Positions 32,706-44,095 of a stretch of DNA of 64,000 nt are shown here, in pieces. Source of the stretch: Sphingopyxis sp. H115. GTDB lineage: Bacteria > Pseudomonadota > Alphaproteobacteria > Sphingomonadales > Sphingomonadaceae. The stretch covers positions 167,373 through 231,372 of the forward strand of contig NZ_LNSA01000004.1 in the NCBI RefSeq assembly GCF_001468465.1, read 5' to 3'. Below the pieces are notes generated by a model, which was not told the DNA's origin, ran no database searches, and saw nothing but the letters and a program-made list of their open reading frames with translations. Within the stretch, counting starts at the first letter, position 1. Each line of letters opens with the position of its first letter. A program made the position numbers and the translations under genes.

Positions 32706-33611
32706 CTATCGCCGCAGCGTGACCGCGATCGGGCAGTGGTCCGAATAATGCTTCTCGCCGGGCGCATAGAGCGTCTCGCTGAACCCCGTCCGGTCAGCGG
32801 CGGCGCGCCGGTCGAGCACGATATGATCGATGAAACTGTCATAACGCGGATCGCACGCCGGCGGCTGGCCCGCGTCGGCGAGCGTCAGATCGGCGTTGGC
32901 CGGATCGCCATCGTCGATTTCAGTCCAGATCGCGTCGCCGGGAAGCGCGAGCCGGCGATTCCAGTCGCCCAGCACCGCGAAGCGCTCGGGCCCGGCGGCG
33001 GCCGCGTCGATCCAGGCTTCGAGCGCCGGAATCTGGTCCTGGAATATAGGGCAGGCCTTCGCCTCGCTCCCGGAGAAGCAGCCCGACTTGAGGTGGATGC
33101 CGAGAAGGCGGATCGGTGTGCGGCCCTCGGGGCGGAGTGTGATGTCGACGCCCGAGCGAAGCTGTTCGTTGCCGCGCATCAGCGACGTCACATCGGCATG
33201 GCGATCGAACGCGATATCTTTGCGGACCGCGAACCCGACCGCCTGGCGGATCACCGTCTGCGACGGGAACTTGCCGCCGCAGGTGCCGCCCGGCGAGCCC
33301 TTCCGCGCTTCCATGATCACGACATATTTGGCGGGATCGAAGACCCGCGCCGCGGCGGTCTCATTCTCGGCCTCCTGAAAGGCGATCACATCGGCGTCGA
33401 GGTCGTCGACGATGCGGCGCATCGCGGCATAATCGCTGTCATCCCTGGGGTTGCAGCCCTCGCCGTTGCGCTCGGCGAGAAATTCGAGGTTCCAGCTCGC
33501 AAGCTTGAGCGGTTTCGATGGAACAGGCAGGTTTGCGGGTGCGGAGGTCGCGGGCGAGCAGGCAGCAGCCAGCAGGAGCAGGGCGGATGCGATGAGGCGG
33601 TGGGGAAGCAT
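32706..33611 (-). CDS. Endonuclease/exonuclease/phosphatase family lipoprotein
   Basis: The 301-aa protein begins with a lipoprotein signal (LIASALLLLAAACS, lipobox cysteine 18) and continues with the EEP fold: LASWNLEFL, IAFQEAEN (catalytic glutamate), LGIHLKSGCF, VLGDWNRR and the C-terminal SDHCPIAVTL with the catalytic aspartate-histidine. It would be a membrane-anchored periplasmic metal-dependent nuclease or phosphodiesterase. The ATG at the start of MLPHRL has weak ribosome-binding support. It faces the HU gene across 139 bases with no gene. Confidence 0.87.
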   Translation of the reverse strand: MLPHRLIASALLLLAAACSPATSAPANLPVPSKPLKLASWNLEFLAERNGEGCNPRDDSDYAAMRRIVDDLDADVIAFQEAENETAAARVFDPAKYVVIMEARKGSPGGTCGGKFPSQTVIRQAVGFAVRKDIAFDRHADVTSLMRGNEQLRSGVDITLRPEGRTPIRLLGIHLKSGCFSGSEAKACPIFQDQIPALEAWIDAAAAGPERFAVLGDWNRRLALPGDAIWTEIDDGDPANADLTLADAGQPPACDPRYDSFIDHIVLDRRAAADRTGFSETLYAPGEKHYSDHCPIAVTLRR

Positions 33612-33750
33612 CCGCCGCTACTGCCGCAGGCCGCCACCGAGTGCAACTCGCCGTGCCGCGCCTTGGCGCGGCGCAGATGGCGCCGATCCGTCCGCGGCGC
33701 TATAGCGCCCGCCCGGCCGGGATCCTTCCGGCCGCTCAAGGAGATGATTT

Positions 33751-34026
33751 ATGAACCACGCCGAACTGTCGGACAGCGTCGCAACCGCACTTGGTCTGAG
33801 CAAGGCCGATGCGAAGAAGGCTGTCGATGCCGTTTTCGCCGCGATCACCGACGCCGCCGCCAAGGGCGACGAAGTCTCGGTCAACGGCTTCGGCAAGTTC
33901 AAGGTCAAGGAATCGGCCGCGCGTGAAGGCCGCAATCCCTCGACCGGCGAAACCATCCAGATTGCGGCTTCGAAGAAGCTGACCTTCGGCGCCGCGAAGG
34001 CCGTCAAGGATCGTCTGAACGGCTGA
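33751..34026 (+). CDS. HU-family DNA-binding protein
   Basis: The 91-aa protein is a full-length HU/IHF-type histone-like protein (NHAELSDSVATALGLSKADAKKAVDAVF helices, GFGKFKVKESAAREGRNPSTGE arm with the R-x-G-R-N-P tip, KKLTFGAAKAVKD tail). It bends and compacts DNA. A strong AAGGAGA site precedes the ATG. It is followed by a hairpin. Mobile-element HU copies often serve in nucleoprotein complexes for recombination or transfer, but that is only an inference here. Confidence 0.93.
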   Translation: MNHAELSDSVATALGLSKADAKKAVDAVFAAITDAAAKGDEVSVNGFGKFKVKESAAREGRNPSTGETIQIAASKKLTFGAAKAVKDRLNG

Positions 34027-34033
34027 GCCGGTA

Positions 34034-34060
34034 CGTCCCGCCGGCGTGCCCGGCGGGACG
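34034..34060 (+). terminator. Terminator-like hairpin after the HU gene
   Basis: CGTCCCGCCGG (34034-34044) and CCGGCGGGACG (34050-34060) form a perfect 11-bp stem with a 5-base loop, 8 bases after the HU stop. There is no T-run, so termination may be factor-assisted. Confidence 0.55.
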
Positions 34061-34174
34061 GCCGCGCGGCGGCATGTCGGGCGCGGCATCTGATGAGCGC
34101 GCTCTGGCCTCGCAGGCTCGGCCAGGGGTCGCACTTTTGTTTTGGCCGCGCGGCACACTCGGCTCGCTATCCTT

Positions 34175-34219
34175 GCGGGGCGGCGGCTAGGCACGGGCGC
34201 GCATCGCACGCCGCCCCGC
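34175..34219. repeat. Perfect 11-bp inverted repeat between convergent HU and SRAP-like genes
   Basis: GCGGGGCGGCG (34175-34185) and CGCCGCCCCGC (34209-34219) are perfect inverted copies with a 23-base loop. The region 34027-34275 has no gene. It lies between convergent genes and resembles the GC-rich leader hairpins found elsewhere in the backbone. Confidence 0.45.
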
Positions 34220-34275
34220 TGCGGGCTCGCCAAGAGTGAGGTTGTTCGGGCCCTTCGGGCCGGCGACATCATGAT

Positions 34276-34788
34276 CTAGAGCGGAAGCTCCGCCTGTTTG
34301 CGCAAAGGCTCAACGAACAGCGTGTGACGCGGTGGTTCCTCGAACAGCAGCTCGTTCGGCACGCTGCCGTCGAGCCAATGGTTCGCGTCGCGCCGCTGGA
34401 TGATCACGCCGTGGCGCGACTGATAAGGAATGACATCGGCGCCTGCCGGGATGGTGAGGATGCGGTAGGACAGCGGCCAATCGGCAAGTGGCGGGTCCCA
34501 CACTGCGGCGAGATAGAAGAAATTGCCGCTGTCGAGCGTTACCCGGTAGCGGTGATCGCCGGTTCCCATGCGGAACTCGGACGCCGGGATCAGGCAGCGG
34601 CGCGCCGGGAAGGCGCGGCCCTCGGCGCGCACAAAACGATAATTGATCCCGTCGTTGAACCGCGGGTCGGAACCCCAAACCGCTTTGACCATTTCGATCT
34701 CGGTCATATTGTCGGGATTGCGCCGGACGAGCGCTTGCACGCCTCCGCTCGGGGCGTCGGGATCGAAAGGGGTTGGCGCGATACCCAT
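34276..34788 (-). CDS. SRAP-fold protein lacking the catalytic Cys2 (paralogue)
   Basis: The 170-aa protein has late SRAP motifs (GINYRFVRAEGRAF with the asparagine, CLIPASEFR with the glutamate, PYQSRHGVII with the histidine) but starts MGIAPTPF, without the N-terminal cysteine at position 2 that active SRAP/HMCES/YedK proteins use to crosslink abasic DNA sites. A longer ATG start at 34851 exists but also lacks an MC start and overlaps the divergent gene. It lies directly behind a perfect SOS box shared with an active-looking SRAP gene, so both may be damage-induced. Its function is unknown; it may bind DNA without crosslinking. Confidence 0.7.
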   Translation of the reverse strand: MGIAPTPFDPDAPSGGVQALVRRNPDNMTEIEMVKAVWGSDPRFNDGINYRFVRAEGRAFPARRCLIPASEFRMGTGDHRYRVTLDSGNFFYLAAVWDPPLADWPLSYRILTIPAGADVIPYQSRHGVIIQRRDANHWLDGSVPNELLFEEPPRHTLFVEPLRKQAELPL

Positions 34789-34793
34789 ATGTG

Positions 34794-34808
34794 GAACATA
34801 ATGGGAAC
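34794..34808. promoter_or_regulatory. Alphaproteobacterial SOS box between divergent SRAP genes
   Basis: GAAC (34794-34797) and GAAC (34805-34808) are separated by exactly seven bases. This is the reverse complement of the known alphaproteobacterial LexA motif GTTC-N7-GTTC. It is 36 bases before the plus-strand SRAP start codon and 6 bases before the minus-strand SRAP-like start codon. Its flanks match those of the box upstream of imuA (GTGGAACATAA, then GGGAAC). Confidence 0.85.
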
Positions 34809-34843
34809 GATGTTGAGTCGCAAGGGCGAGGGGACCGACGCGC

Positions 34844-35461
34844 ATGTGCAATGATTATCGGCTCGAAATAGACATCGCGTCGATCGCCGAGGACTTCGAC
34901 AACCTCCAGATCAAGATCGACATGCCCGAGGGCGCACCGAACGTGCCGGCGCGCGAGGATGTCCGCATCACCGATACCGCGCCGATCGTGAAGAGCAGCG
35001 ACGGCGCCACCGCCGGATCGCTCGTCAACCGGCGCTGGAGCTGGCCCGGACAGGGCGGCAAACCGGTCTATAATGTGCGCTCGGAGCGCCGCGATCTCGG
35101 CATGCAGCGATGCCTCGTCCTCTGCGACGGTTTCTATGAGTTCACCGATCCCACCGACCCCGCGCAAAGGCGGCTCGACAAGTGGCTGTTCACGCTGAAG
35201 GATCATCGCTGGTTCTGCATGGCCGGTGTGTGGCGCGACAGCCATGTCGGCGAAGCCTTCAGCCTCCTGACCATGGACGCCGGTCCCGACATCGCACCCT
35301 ATCACCATCGCCAGATCATTCCGCTCGCGCGTGATCAATGGGCCGCCTGGCTCGATCCGCGCGTTCCGGCCGAGGACATATTGAAATGGCTTCCCGAGGG
35401 CAGCCTCGAGGTGACGCAGGTATATGGCAAGCCGCCCGCGCAAGGCGCTCTTGCCTTATGA
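34844..35461 (+). CDS. SOS response-associated peptidase (SRAP/YedK family)
   Basis: The 205-aa protein starts MCNDYRLE, giving the catalytic Cys2, followed by YNVRSERR (asparagine), CDGFYEF (catalytic glutamate) and PYHHRQIIPL (histidine). SRAP proteins form a thiazolidine crosslink to abasic sites in single-stranded DNA and protect them. The ATG follows GAGGGGAC. The stop overlaps the DUF1810 start (ATGA), indicating cotranslation. A LexA box is 36 bases upstream, consistent with damage control. Confidence 0.9.
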   Translation: MCNDYRLEIDIASIAEDFDNLQIKIDMPEGAPNVPAREDVRITDTAPIVKSSDGATAGSLVNRRWSWPGQGGKPVYNVRSERRDLGMQRCLVLCDGFYEFTDPTDPAQRRLDKWLFTLKDHRWFCMAGVWRDSHVGEAFSLLTMDAGPDIAPYHHRQIIPLARDQWAAWLDPRVPAEDILKWLPEGSLEVTQVYGKPPAQGALAL

Positions 35462-35895
35462 CGAACGAAGAGGGGCTCGACCTGTTCGTGACGGCGCAGG
35501 AGCAAATCTATGCGCGCGCGCTCGGCGAGATTCGCCGCGGCAAGAAGTGCTCGCACTGGATGTGGTTCATATTCCCGCAGCTGGCAGGCCTTGGCCGAAG
35601 CGCGACGTCGAAGCTCTACGGTCTCGCGGGAGCCGATGAGGCGCGGGCCTATCTGGCCCATCCGCTTCTCGGCGCGCGCTATGCCGAATGCGTCGAGGCG
35701 ATCCAGGACCTGCCCGCAAGCGACCCGGTGGCGGTCTTCGGCGAGGTCGACGCCGTCAAGCTGCGTTCGTCGCTCACGTTGTTCGAGGCCGTGAGCCGGC
35801 GGCCGCTCCTCTCCGCCGCGCTCATCCGCTGGTTCGGCGGCGAGCGCGATGAGCGCATCCTCGGCCTGCTCAGCCGCGACGACAGCATGCCGTGA
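35458..35895 (+). CDS. DUF1810 family protein
   Basis: The 145-aa protein is a complete DUF1810 member (NEEGLDLFVTAQEQIYARALGEIRRGKK, then HWMWFIFPQLAGLGRS, YGLAGADEARAYLAHPLLG). Its function is unknown. The start ATG overlaps the SRAP stop (ATGA). It is probably part of the SOS-inducible transcript. It converges with the cytochrome b561 gene 12 bases downstream. Confidence 0.88.
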   Translation: MTNEEGLDLFVTAQEQIYARALGEIRRGKKCSHWMWFIFPQLAGLGRSATSKLYGLAGADEARAYLAHPLLGARYAECVEAIQDLPASDPVAVFGEVDAVKLRSSLTLFEAVSRRPLLSAALIRWFGGERDERILGLLSRDDSMP

Positions 35896-35907
35896 CGTCG
35901 ACGCGTG

Positions 35908-36465
35908 TCAGCCGCGCGGATTGCGAAACAGCGGCAGCATCCGGTGGAGCACTTCGTCCTTGTCGAAAAAATGATGCTTGAGCGCGCCGAGAACATGCAG
36001 CGCAAGCACGACGTAAATGGCCTTCACCATCAGCTTGTGTATGTCGCCGAGCTCTTCGGCGAGATCCTCGTTCAGCGGTAGCGGAAGATTGGGCGCGGGC
36101 ACGGCGCCGTAAAGCGGCACTTCAGGCGCCCCGCCCGCCGACGCTGCGGCCCAGCCGAGAAGCGGGGCGCCGATCATCAGCACATAGAAGAGAATATGGG
36201 TCGTGCGCGCGAGCAGCCGTTCCCATGACGGCATGCCGCCGGGGAAGGCCGGCCAGGGATGTCCGAAGCGCCAGCCGAGCCGGATAAGGCTGAGCGCGAG
36301 GATCGTGATCCCGACCGATTTGTGCAGCTGATAATAGCCGAGTTTCTCGCTGTCCGAGGCGTCCTCCATCCAGCCGCCAATGGTCGCATTGGCGATGATC
36401 AGGATGGCGATCGTCCAGTGCAGGACGATCGAGACGGTAGAATAGCGACTGTGATTCTCACGCAT
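35908..36465 (-). CDS. Cytochrome b561-family membrane protein
   Basis: The 185-aa protein has four hydrophobic helices and heme-ligand histidines in VLHWTIAILI, YQLHKSVGITILAL, ARTTHILFYVLMIGAPLLGW and DIHKLMVKAIYVVLALHVLGALKHHF. It probably shuttles electrons from quinol in the inner membrane. The ATG is at MRENHSRYS; the much longer open frame upstream is antisense to imuA/imuB and not coding. Divergent to it, after 221 bases, is imuA with its SOS box. Confidence 0.87.
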   Translation of the reverse strand: MRENHSRYSTVSIVLHWTIAILIIANATIGGWMEDASDSEKLGYYQLHKSVGITILALSLIRLGWRFGHPWPAFPGGMPSWERLLARTTHILFYVLMIGAPLLGWAAASAGGAPEVPLYGAVPAPNLPLPLNEDLAEELGDIHKLMVKAIYVVLALHVLGALKHHFFDKDEVLHRMLPLFRNPRG

Positions 36466-36653
36466 GATTCGCCTCACAATAAGTCCGTCACCGGTTTTCC
36501 AATGCTTTGGCGGCGATCCTCGTTCCGTCAGCAAGACGCAGCCGTCACGATCATGAGCCCAAATTGTTTCGCTTTTACAGAGGCTGAGCGGAAGGCCCGC
36601 ACCGATTCCCGGCGGTTCGTCGCGGCCCGCTTGACGCGCCCTTTGACTCGGTG

Positions 36654-36668
36654 GAACATAAAGGGAAC
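36654..36668 (+). promoter_or_regulatory. SOS box upstream of imuA-imuB-dnaE2
   Basis: GAAC (36654-36657) and GAAC (36665-36668) are separated by exactly seven bases, a perfect alphaproteobacterial LexA operator in reverse complement. It ends 18 bases before the imuA ATG. It shares GTGGAACATAA and AGGGAAC/TGGGAAC flanks with the box at 34794-34808. Regulation of imuA-imuB-dnaE2 by LexA is established in related bacteria. Confidence 0.9.
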
Positions 36669-36686
36669 ATTTGAGTCGATATTCCC

Positions 36687-37475
36687 ATGAGCACGATGTC
36701 CCAATCTGCACCTCGGCCAAGTGCCAGAGATATCGACGTGCTTCGCGCGGCGGTGGCGCGTGTAGCCGCCTCGCGTGGGCCGGTCCTGCCGTTCGGCGTC
36801 GGGCCGGTCGATCATCTTCTCGCTGGCGGCGGGCTCGATGGCGCAGGCCTGCACGAGGTCGCGGGCGCCTCGGCAAGCTGGAGCGACGACGCTGCGGCAA
36901 CGCTCTTCGCGGCTGGAATCGCGTCGCGCTTCGCGGCGGCGCCCGACGTGTCGGCGCTCTGGGCGCTGACGCGGTTCGACCTCTATGCCCCCGGTCTCGA
37001 ACAGGCGGGGCTCGGTCCGGACCGCGTGCTCTATGCTCAAGGCAGGACCGACAAGGAACTGCTGGCGCTGTGCGAGGACGCGCTGCGCGATGGTTCGCTC
37101 GCCTGCGTCGTTGCCGAAGTGAAAGCGGCCGATCAGACCGCGACGCGCCGGCTGCAACTGGCCGCATCCGAGGGCAACACGCCGATGATCCTCTATCGCC
37201 GGTACCGGCGTTACGGCCAATGCCCCCTCGCCGATCCGTCGCTCGCGATGACCCGCTGGCGCATCGGCACCTTGTCGTCGGGCCGCCTCGCCTCGCCCGG
37301 TGTCGGGCGCGGGCGCTGGAATGTCGAGCTGGTCCGGCAGCGCGGCGGGCCGCCTTTTTCCCTCGAACTGGAGGCGTGCGATGACCAGGGTCGCCTCGCT
37401 CTTCCTGCCGCAACTGCCGATCGAGCGGTTGCGCCGGGCAGAACGGACACCGTCGCATTCGGGCACGCCGCCTGA
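36687..37475 (+). CDS. imuA: ImuA, SOS mutasome protein
   Basis: The 262-aa protein is a RecA/SulA-like ImuA (LPFGVGPVDHLLAGGGLDGAG, then GLHEVAGASASWSDDAAATLFAA in place of a canonical P-loop). It is the first gene of the DNA-damage mutasome with ImuB and DnaE2 and is needed for induced mutagenesis in related bacteria. The ATG lies 19 bases from the SOS box; the ribosome-binding site is weak. The C-terminal 95 bases overlap the imuB start. Confidence 0.9.
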   Translation: MSTMSQSAPRPSARDIDVLRAAVARVAASRGPVLPFGVGPVDHLLAGGGLDGAGLHEVAGASASWSDDAAATLFAAGIASRFAAAPDVSALWALTRFDLYAPGLEQAGLGPDRVLYAQGRTDKELLALCEDALRDGSLACVVAEVKAADQTATRRLQLAASEGNTPMILYRRYRRYGQCPLADPSLAMTRWRIGTLSSGRLASPGVGRGRWNVELVRQRGGPPFSLELEACDDQGRLALPAATADRAVAPGRTDTVAFGHAA

Positions 37476-39182
37476 TCGGGCGCGGGCGGGTCCGCGCTTC
37501 CCCGAGCCTGTCGACGACAATCCCGGCACCTGTTCGGTGCCGCGCGGCGGCGGCTGGCGTCCGGGCGCGCGCTGGGCGCAAAGCACGCACTCCGGCGAGC
37601 CGTCGCTCGACGCCCTCCCGGCGCACCAGCGACCAACGATGCGCGAGCTGGGACGGCGCAGCGAAGCTGCCGCACCGGTGTTCCGGGCGTTGCGCTCGGA
37701 CGACGGGACGTCCGGCGGGATCGCTGCGCCGCTGCCGCCGCTCTGGGGCCTTCGTCCGACGATCGTCGTCGCGCGAACCGGCCAGCGTGACCTCGTGACG
37801 GCCGCCTGTGCGGCGGCGCTCGATCTCGGCCTCGTGCCCGGCATGGCGGCCGCCCATGCCCGCGCGCTGGTCTCCGATCTCGACATACTCGACGCCGCAC
37901 CCGACGCCGATCGCGCGTGGCTCGATCGCCTTGCGCTCCACGCCGCCCGCTGCTGGACGCCGACGGCGGCGGTGTCGGGCACCGACGGGCTGTGGCTCGA
38001 CCTGTCGGGCACGACGCATCTCTTCGGCGGCGAAGAGCGTTTCGCGGTGCGTCTGCTCGGTTTTCTGCGGCGCCTCGGCTTCACCGCGCGTGTCGCGATC
38101 GCCGGCACGCCGGGCGCCGCGCACGCGCTCGCGCGCTATGGCGGCGCGGGCGTGCGGATCTTGCCGGAAGGAGGCGAGAGCGAGGCGCTGGCGCCTTTGC
38201 CGCTGGCGGCGCTCCGGCTGGCGCCGGAGTCGCTCGCCGCGGCGGCACGCTTCGGGATCGAGCGGATCGCCGACCTTTATCCCATGCCGCGCGGGCCTTT
38301 GGCCCGGCGGCTCGGGCGCGGCGCGGTCGAGCGGCTCGACCAGGCGCGAGGGTTCGTACCCGAGCCGATCGTTCCGGTCGTGCCGTTCGACATGCCCGAG
38401 GCGCGCCGTTCCTTGCTCGAACCGATCGGGACCGCCGAGGCGATCGAGCAGGTCATCGCCGACCTGCTCGGCGATCTCGTGCTCGCGCTGCGCGAGCGCA
38501 GTCTCGGCGTGCGGAGCCTCGTCTTGCGCTGCGACCGGCTCGACATGGGCGCGCAGTTCATCACCGTCGGGACGGCGCGCGCGACGCGCGATGCGAAACA
38601 TCTGCTGCGCCTGTTCAGGCTCCGGATCGACCGGATCGAGCCGGGGCTCGGGATCGAGACGATGGTTCTCGCGGCGCCGCAGGTCGAAGCGCTGGCGCCC
38701 GAGGCGATCGCCGCCGTGCTCGACACGGCACGCCAGGCGCCCGACCTCGCTCCGCTCGTCGATGCGCTGGCCGGCCGCGCCGGCGATGCCGCGCTGTTCC
38801 GCCTGTCCGCGATCGAAAGCGATGTCCCCGAGCGCGCGATCGTGCGCGCCGGGCCTTTGGCCAAGCCCGCCGGCTGGCCCGTCTGGCCGCGGCCGATCCG
38901 GATGCTCGCGCGGCCCGAGGCGCTGTCCGGCGTCGTCGCCTTGCTTCCCGACCATCCGCCGCGCCGCTTCGCGTGGCGCGGGCGGAGCTATGCGGTGGTC
39001 GCAGGCGATGGTCCCGAGCGGATCCATGGCGAATGGTGGCGCCGTCCCGGCGAGATGTGGGCGGTTCGCGATTATTTCCGGGTCGAGGCGACAAGCGGCG
39101 AGCGCTTCTGGCTCTTCCGTCGCGGCGACGCGATCACCGATAAGACGGGTAACCTCAGCTGGTACATGCACGGCGTGTTCGG

Positions 39183-39186
<4 letters not shown>
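37381..39186 (+). CDS. imuB: ImuB, inactive Y-family polymerase of the SOS mutasome
   Basis: The 601-aa protein has a Y-family polymerase fold ([20 protein letters not shown], then [16 protein letters not shown] and [18 protein letters not shown]) but lacks the catalytic acidic triad, as known for ImuB. It serves as the hub that recruits the mutasome to the sliding clamp. I chose the ATG at 37381, internal to imuA, as in other imuA-imuB pairs; upstream in-frame extensions lack family support. Its stop overlaps the dnaE2 start (ATGA). Confidence 0.9.
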
Positions 39187-42392
<3,206 letters not shown>

Positions 42393-42578
42393 TGGTGGCC
42401 AAATGCTCCGGTTGCAGGACCACTCCCTCCTTGGCTGCCTGACTGCGGGCCTCGGCTCGCCTCATGCCGTCAACCCCCTTCGGGGGTTCGCCCTCGCGTA
42501 CCGCTCGGTGACGGCGGCTCGCGGGCCCTTCGGTTGGCGCCATCGGGGATGGTCCCGAGCAACCCAAGGAGACACGAC

Positions 42579-42899
42579 ATGGCCACCATCGCAAATCTCA
42601 CCGTCAAAGCCGACGGCAGCTTCGAAGGCACGCTGACGACCCTTCTGGTCACCGCGCCGATCGCGATCGTCCCGAACGGCCGCAAGGTGAAGGACAATGA
42701 GCCCGACTTCCGCGTGATCGCGCGAAAGAACGGCTACGAGGTCGGCGCCGGCTGGACCCGCACGTCGCAGTCGAACGGCACCGAATATGTCTCGGTCACC
42801 CTTTCGGCCCCCGAATTCGGCACGATCTACGCGAATATCGCGAACGCGCCCGGCGACGACCCGATGAAGAAGGTGCTTATCTGGAACCCGCCGAGCTGA
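42579..42899 (+). CDS. DUF736 family protein, copy 2
   Basis: The 106-aa protein has the DUF736 core PDFRVIARKNGYEVGAGWTR, the segment TEYVSVTLSAPEFG and the C-terminal KKVLIWNPPS. An AAGGAGAC site precedes the ATG. It follows dnaE2 after a 186-base gap that contains an AACCCCC-TTC-GGGGGTT hairpin (42472-42488), and it is followed by a strong terminator, so it is probably a single-gene unit. Confidence 0.88.
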   Translation: MATIANLTVKADGSFEGTLTTLLVTAPIAIVPNGRKVKDNEPDFRVIARKNGYEVGAGWTRTSQSNGTEYVSVTLSAPEFGTIYANIANAPGDDPMKKVLIWNPPS

Positions 42900-42907
42900 C
42901 GGATCGA

Positions 42908-44038
42908 TCAGGCCCCGCCTTCGGGCGGGGCCTTTTGCGCGGCTTTCTTGTCGGGTACGACCTCGTGGAAACCGTCTTGCATCCAGCCTTCGCGCTCACC
43001 GATATGCTTGTCCCAGAAGCCGCGCATCGCCTCGAGCCGCTTCTCGGCGAGATAGGGCTCGGTGAGATGTTCGAACATATTGTGCTGGGGAACGGGGACG
43101 GGCGAGGCGCGCCAGACGCCGAACAGCACAACCGACAACGTCTGGAAAACCGCGAAGAGGAGATAATGGGCGCGGTCGAGGTCGTGGATGGTGAGGCCGG
43201 ACCGAAGCCCGGCCGCTTGCGCGCGCGAAAAGGCATCGGCGGCATGCGCGATGCTCTTGTTGCGCAGCGCCTTGATCTCGGGAAGCGGCGGCCTCGCCAT
43301 CAGCTCGTCGAGCCGGTCGAAAAAGGCCTCGCCAATCAGGTCGCCGCGCGCGCGATTTTCGGGGGCGACACCCGATAACTGGTCGAACAGCTCATGTTCC
43401 ATCCGCGCCTGGTCGAACCCTTCGGGTCCCGACAGGCTGAGGCTCACGCGCCGCGCCTTGTTCGGATTGGCGGCCATTTCAGCGGACAACCGCTCCAGCT
43501 CCGCCGCCTGCAAGGCTTCGTAATCATAGGGCAGCGCGTCGCGGCATACGAAATTCTCGCGCGTGATGAGTTCGCGCGCCGCGCGCATCTCGTCGACGAT
43601 CCGGGGGAGTGAGATCACGGCCTTCTTCGGTTGGTTCGCCGGCGCTTTCTCGAGCAGCCGGGTGATGGCGATGACCTGTCCGGCAAGATAGCCGCGGTCT
43701 AGCATCATCGCGATGAGCGGCGCGGTCGAGCCGCGGGTGCCGTCGTCATCGGCGAATTTCCGCGCCTCGTTCGCCGTGCGCCAGGCTATGTCAAACCACA
43801 TCATGTCGGCGAACTGCCCCGCGAGCGACGCGTCGGGATCGCGCTCGAACAGCTCGGACCAATGCTGGAGTTTCTCGCGAAACGCTTCGAGCGAGGCCTT
43901 GTCGCTGACGTTGCAGGCATCGATCGGATAGTGAAAGATGGACGGATGCGGGCGCGCGGGGACCGCTGGCGCCGCTGGTTTGGCTACGGGAGCCGCCGCC
44001 TTGTCGTCGCTACCCGCGACGCCTTGCGGCGCAGTCAC
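42908..44038 (-). CDS. HEPN-like protein with an RNKSIAH motif (AbiU2-like, tentative)
   Basis: The 376-aa protein is helical with a proline/alanine-rich N-terminus (1-35). The motif ALRNKSIAHA (R259, H265) matches the HEPN RNase active-site pattern R-x4-6-H and resembles AbiU2-type proteins. The GTG start is preceded by GGGGAGA; no better start is nearby. HEPN RNases act in toxin-antitoxin and abortive-infection systems; no partner gene is recognisable next to it. It is followed on the same strand by another HEPN-like gene upstream at 44096-45010. The family assignment is weak; the motif is what I see. Confidence 0.5.
   Translation of the reverse strand: MTAPQGVAGSDDKAAAPVAKPAAPAVPARPHPSIFHYPIDACNVSDKASLEAFREKLQHWSELFERDPDASLAGQFADMMWFDIAWRTANEARKFADDDGTRGSTAPLIAMMLDRGYLAGQVIAITRLLEKAPANQPKKAVISLPRIVDEMRAARELITRENFVCRDALPYDYEALQAAELERLSAEMAANPNKARRVSLSLSGPEGFDQARMEHELFDQLSGVAPENRARGDLIGEAFFDRLDELMARPPLPEIKALRNKSIAHAADAFSRAQAAGLRSGLTIHDLDRAHYLLFAVFQTLSVVLFGVWRASPVPVPQHNMFEHLTEPYLAEKRLEAMRGFWDKHIGEREGWMQDGFHEVVPDKKAAQKAPPEGGA
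42911..42936 (+). terminator. Rho-independent terminator after DUF736 copy 2
   Basis: GGCCCCGCC (42911-42919), a TTCG tetraloop (42920-42923) and GGCGGGGCC (42924-42932) form a perfect stem followed by TTTT. It starts 11 bases after the DUF736 stop. The same bases encode the last residues of the convergent minus-strand gene, which ends at 42908. Confidence 0.85.
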
Positions 44039-44095
44039 GATTGTCTCCCCTGCATTGCCGAGCCGGGGCGGATGGCGAAATTCTGCCGTTTGCGT

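Noticed and set aside
35908..39171. A 1087-codon open frame on the minus strand through imuA and imuB.
   Set aside because: Only its last 185 codons encode a real protein (cytochrome b561). The rest is antisense to imuA/imuB, has biased low-complexity R/G/A/P composition and no family signature. Long antisense frames are expected in GC-rich codon use.
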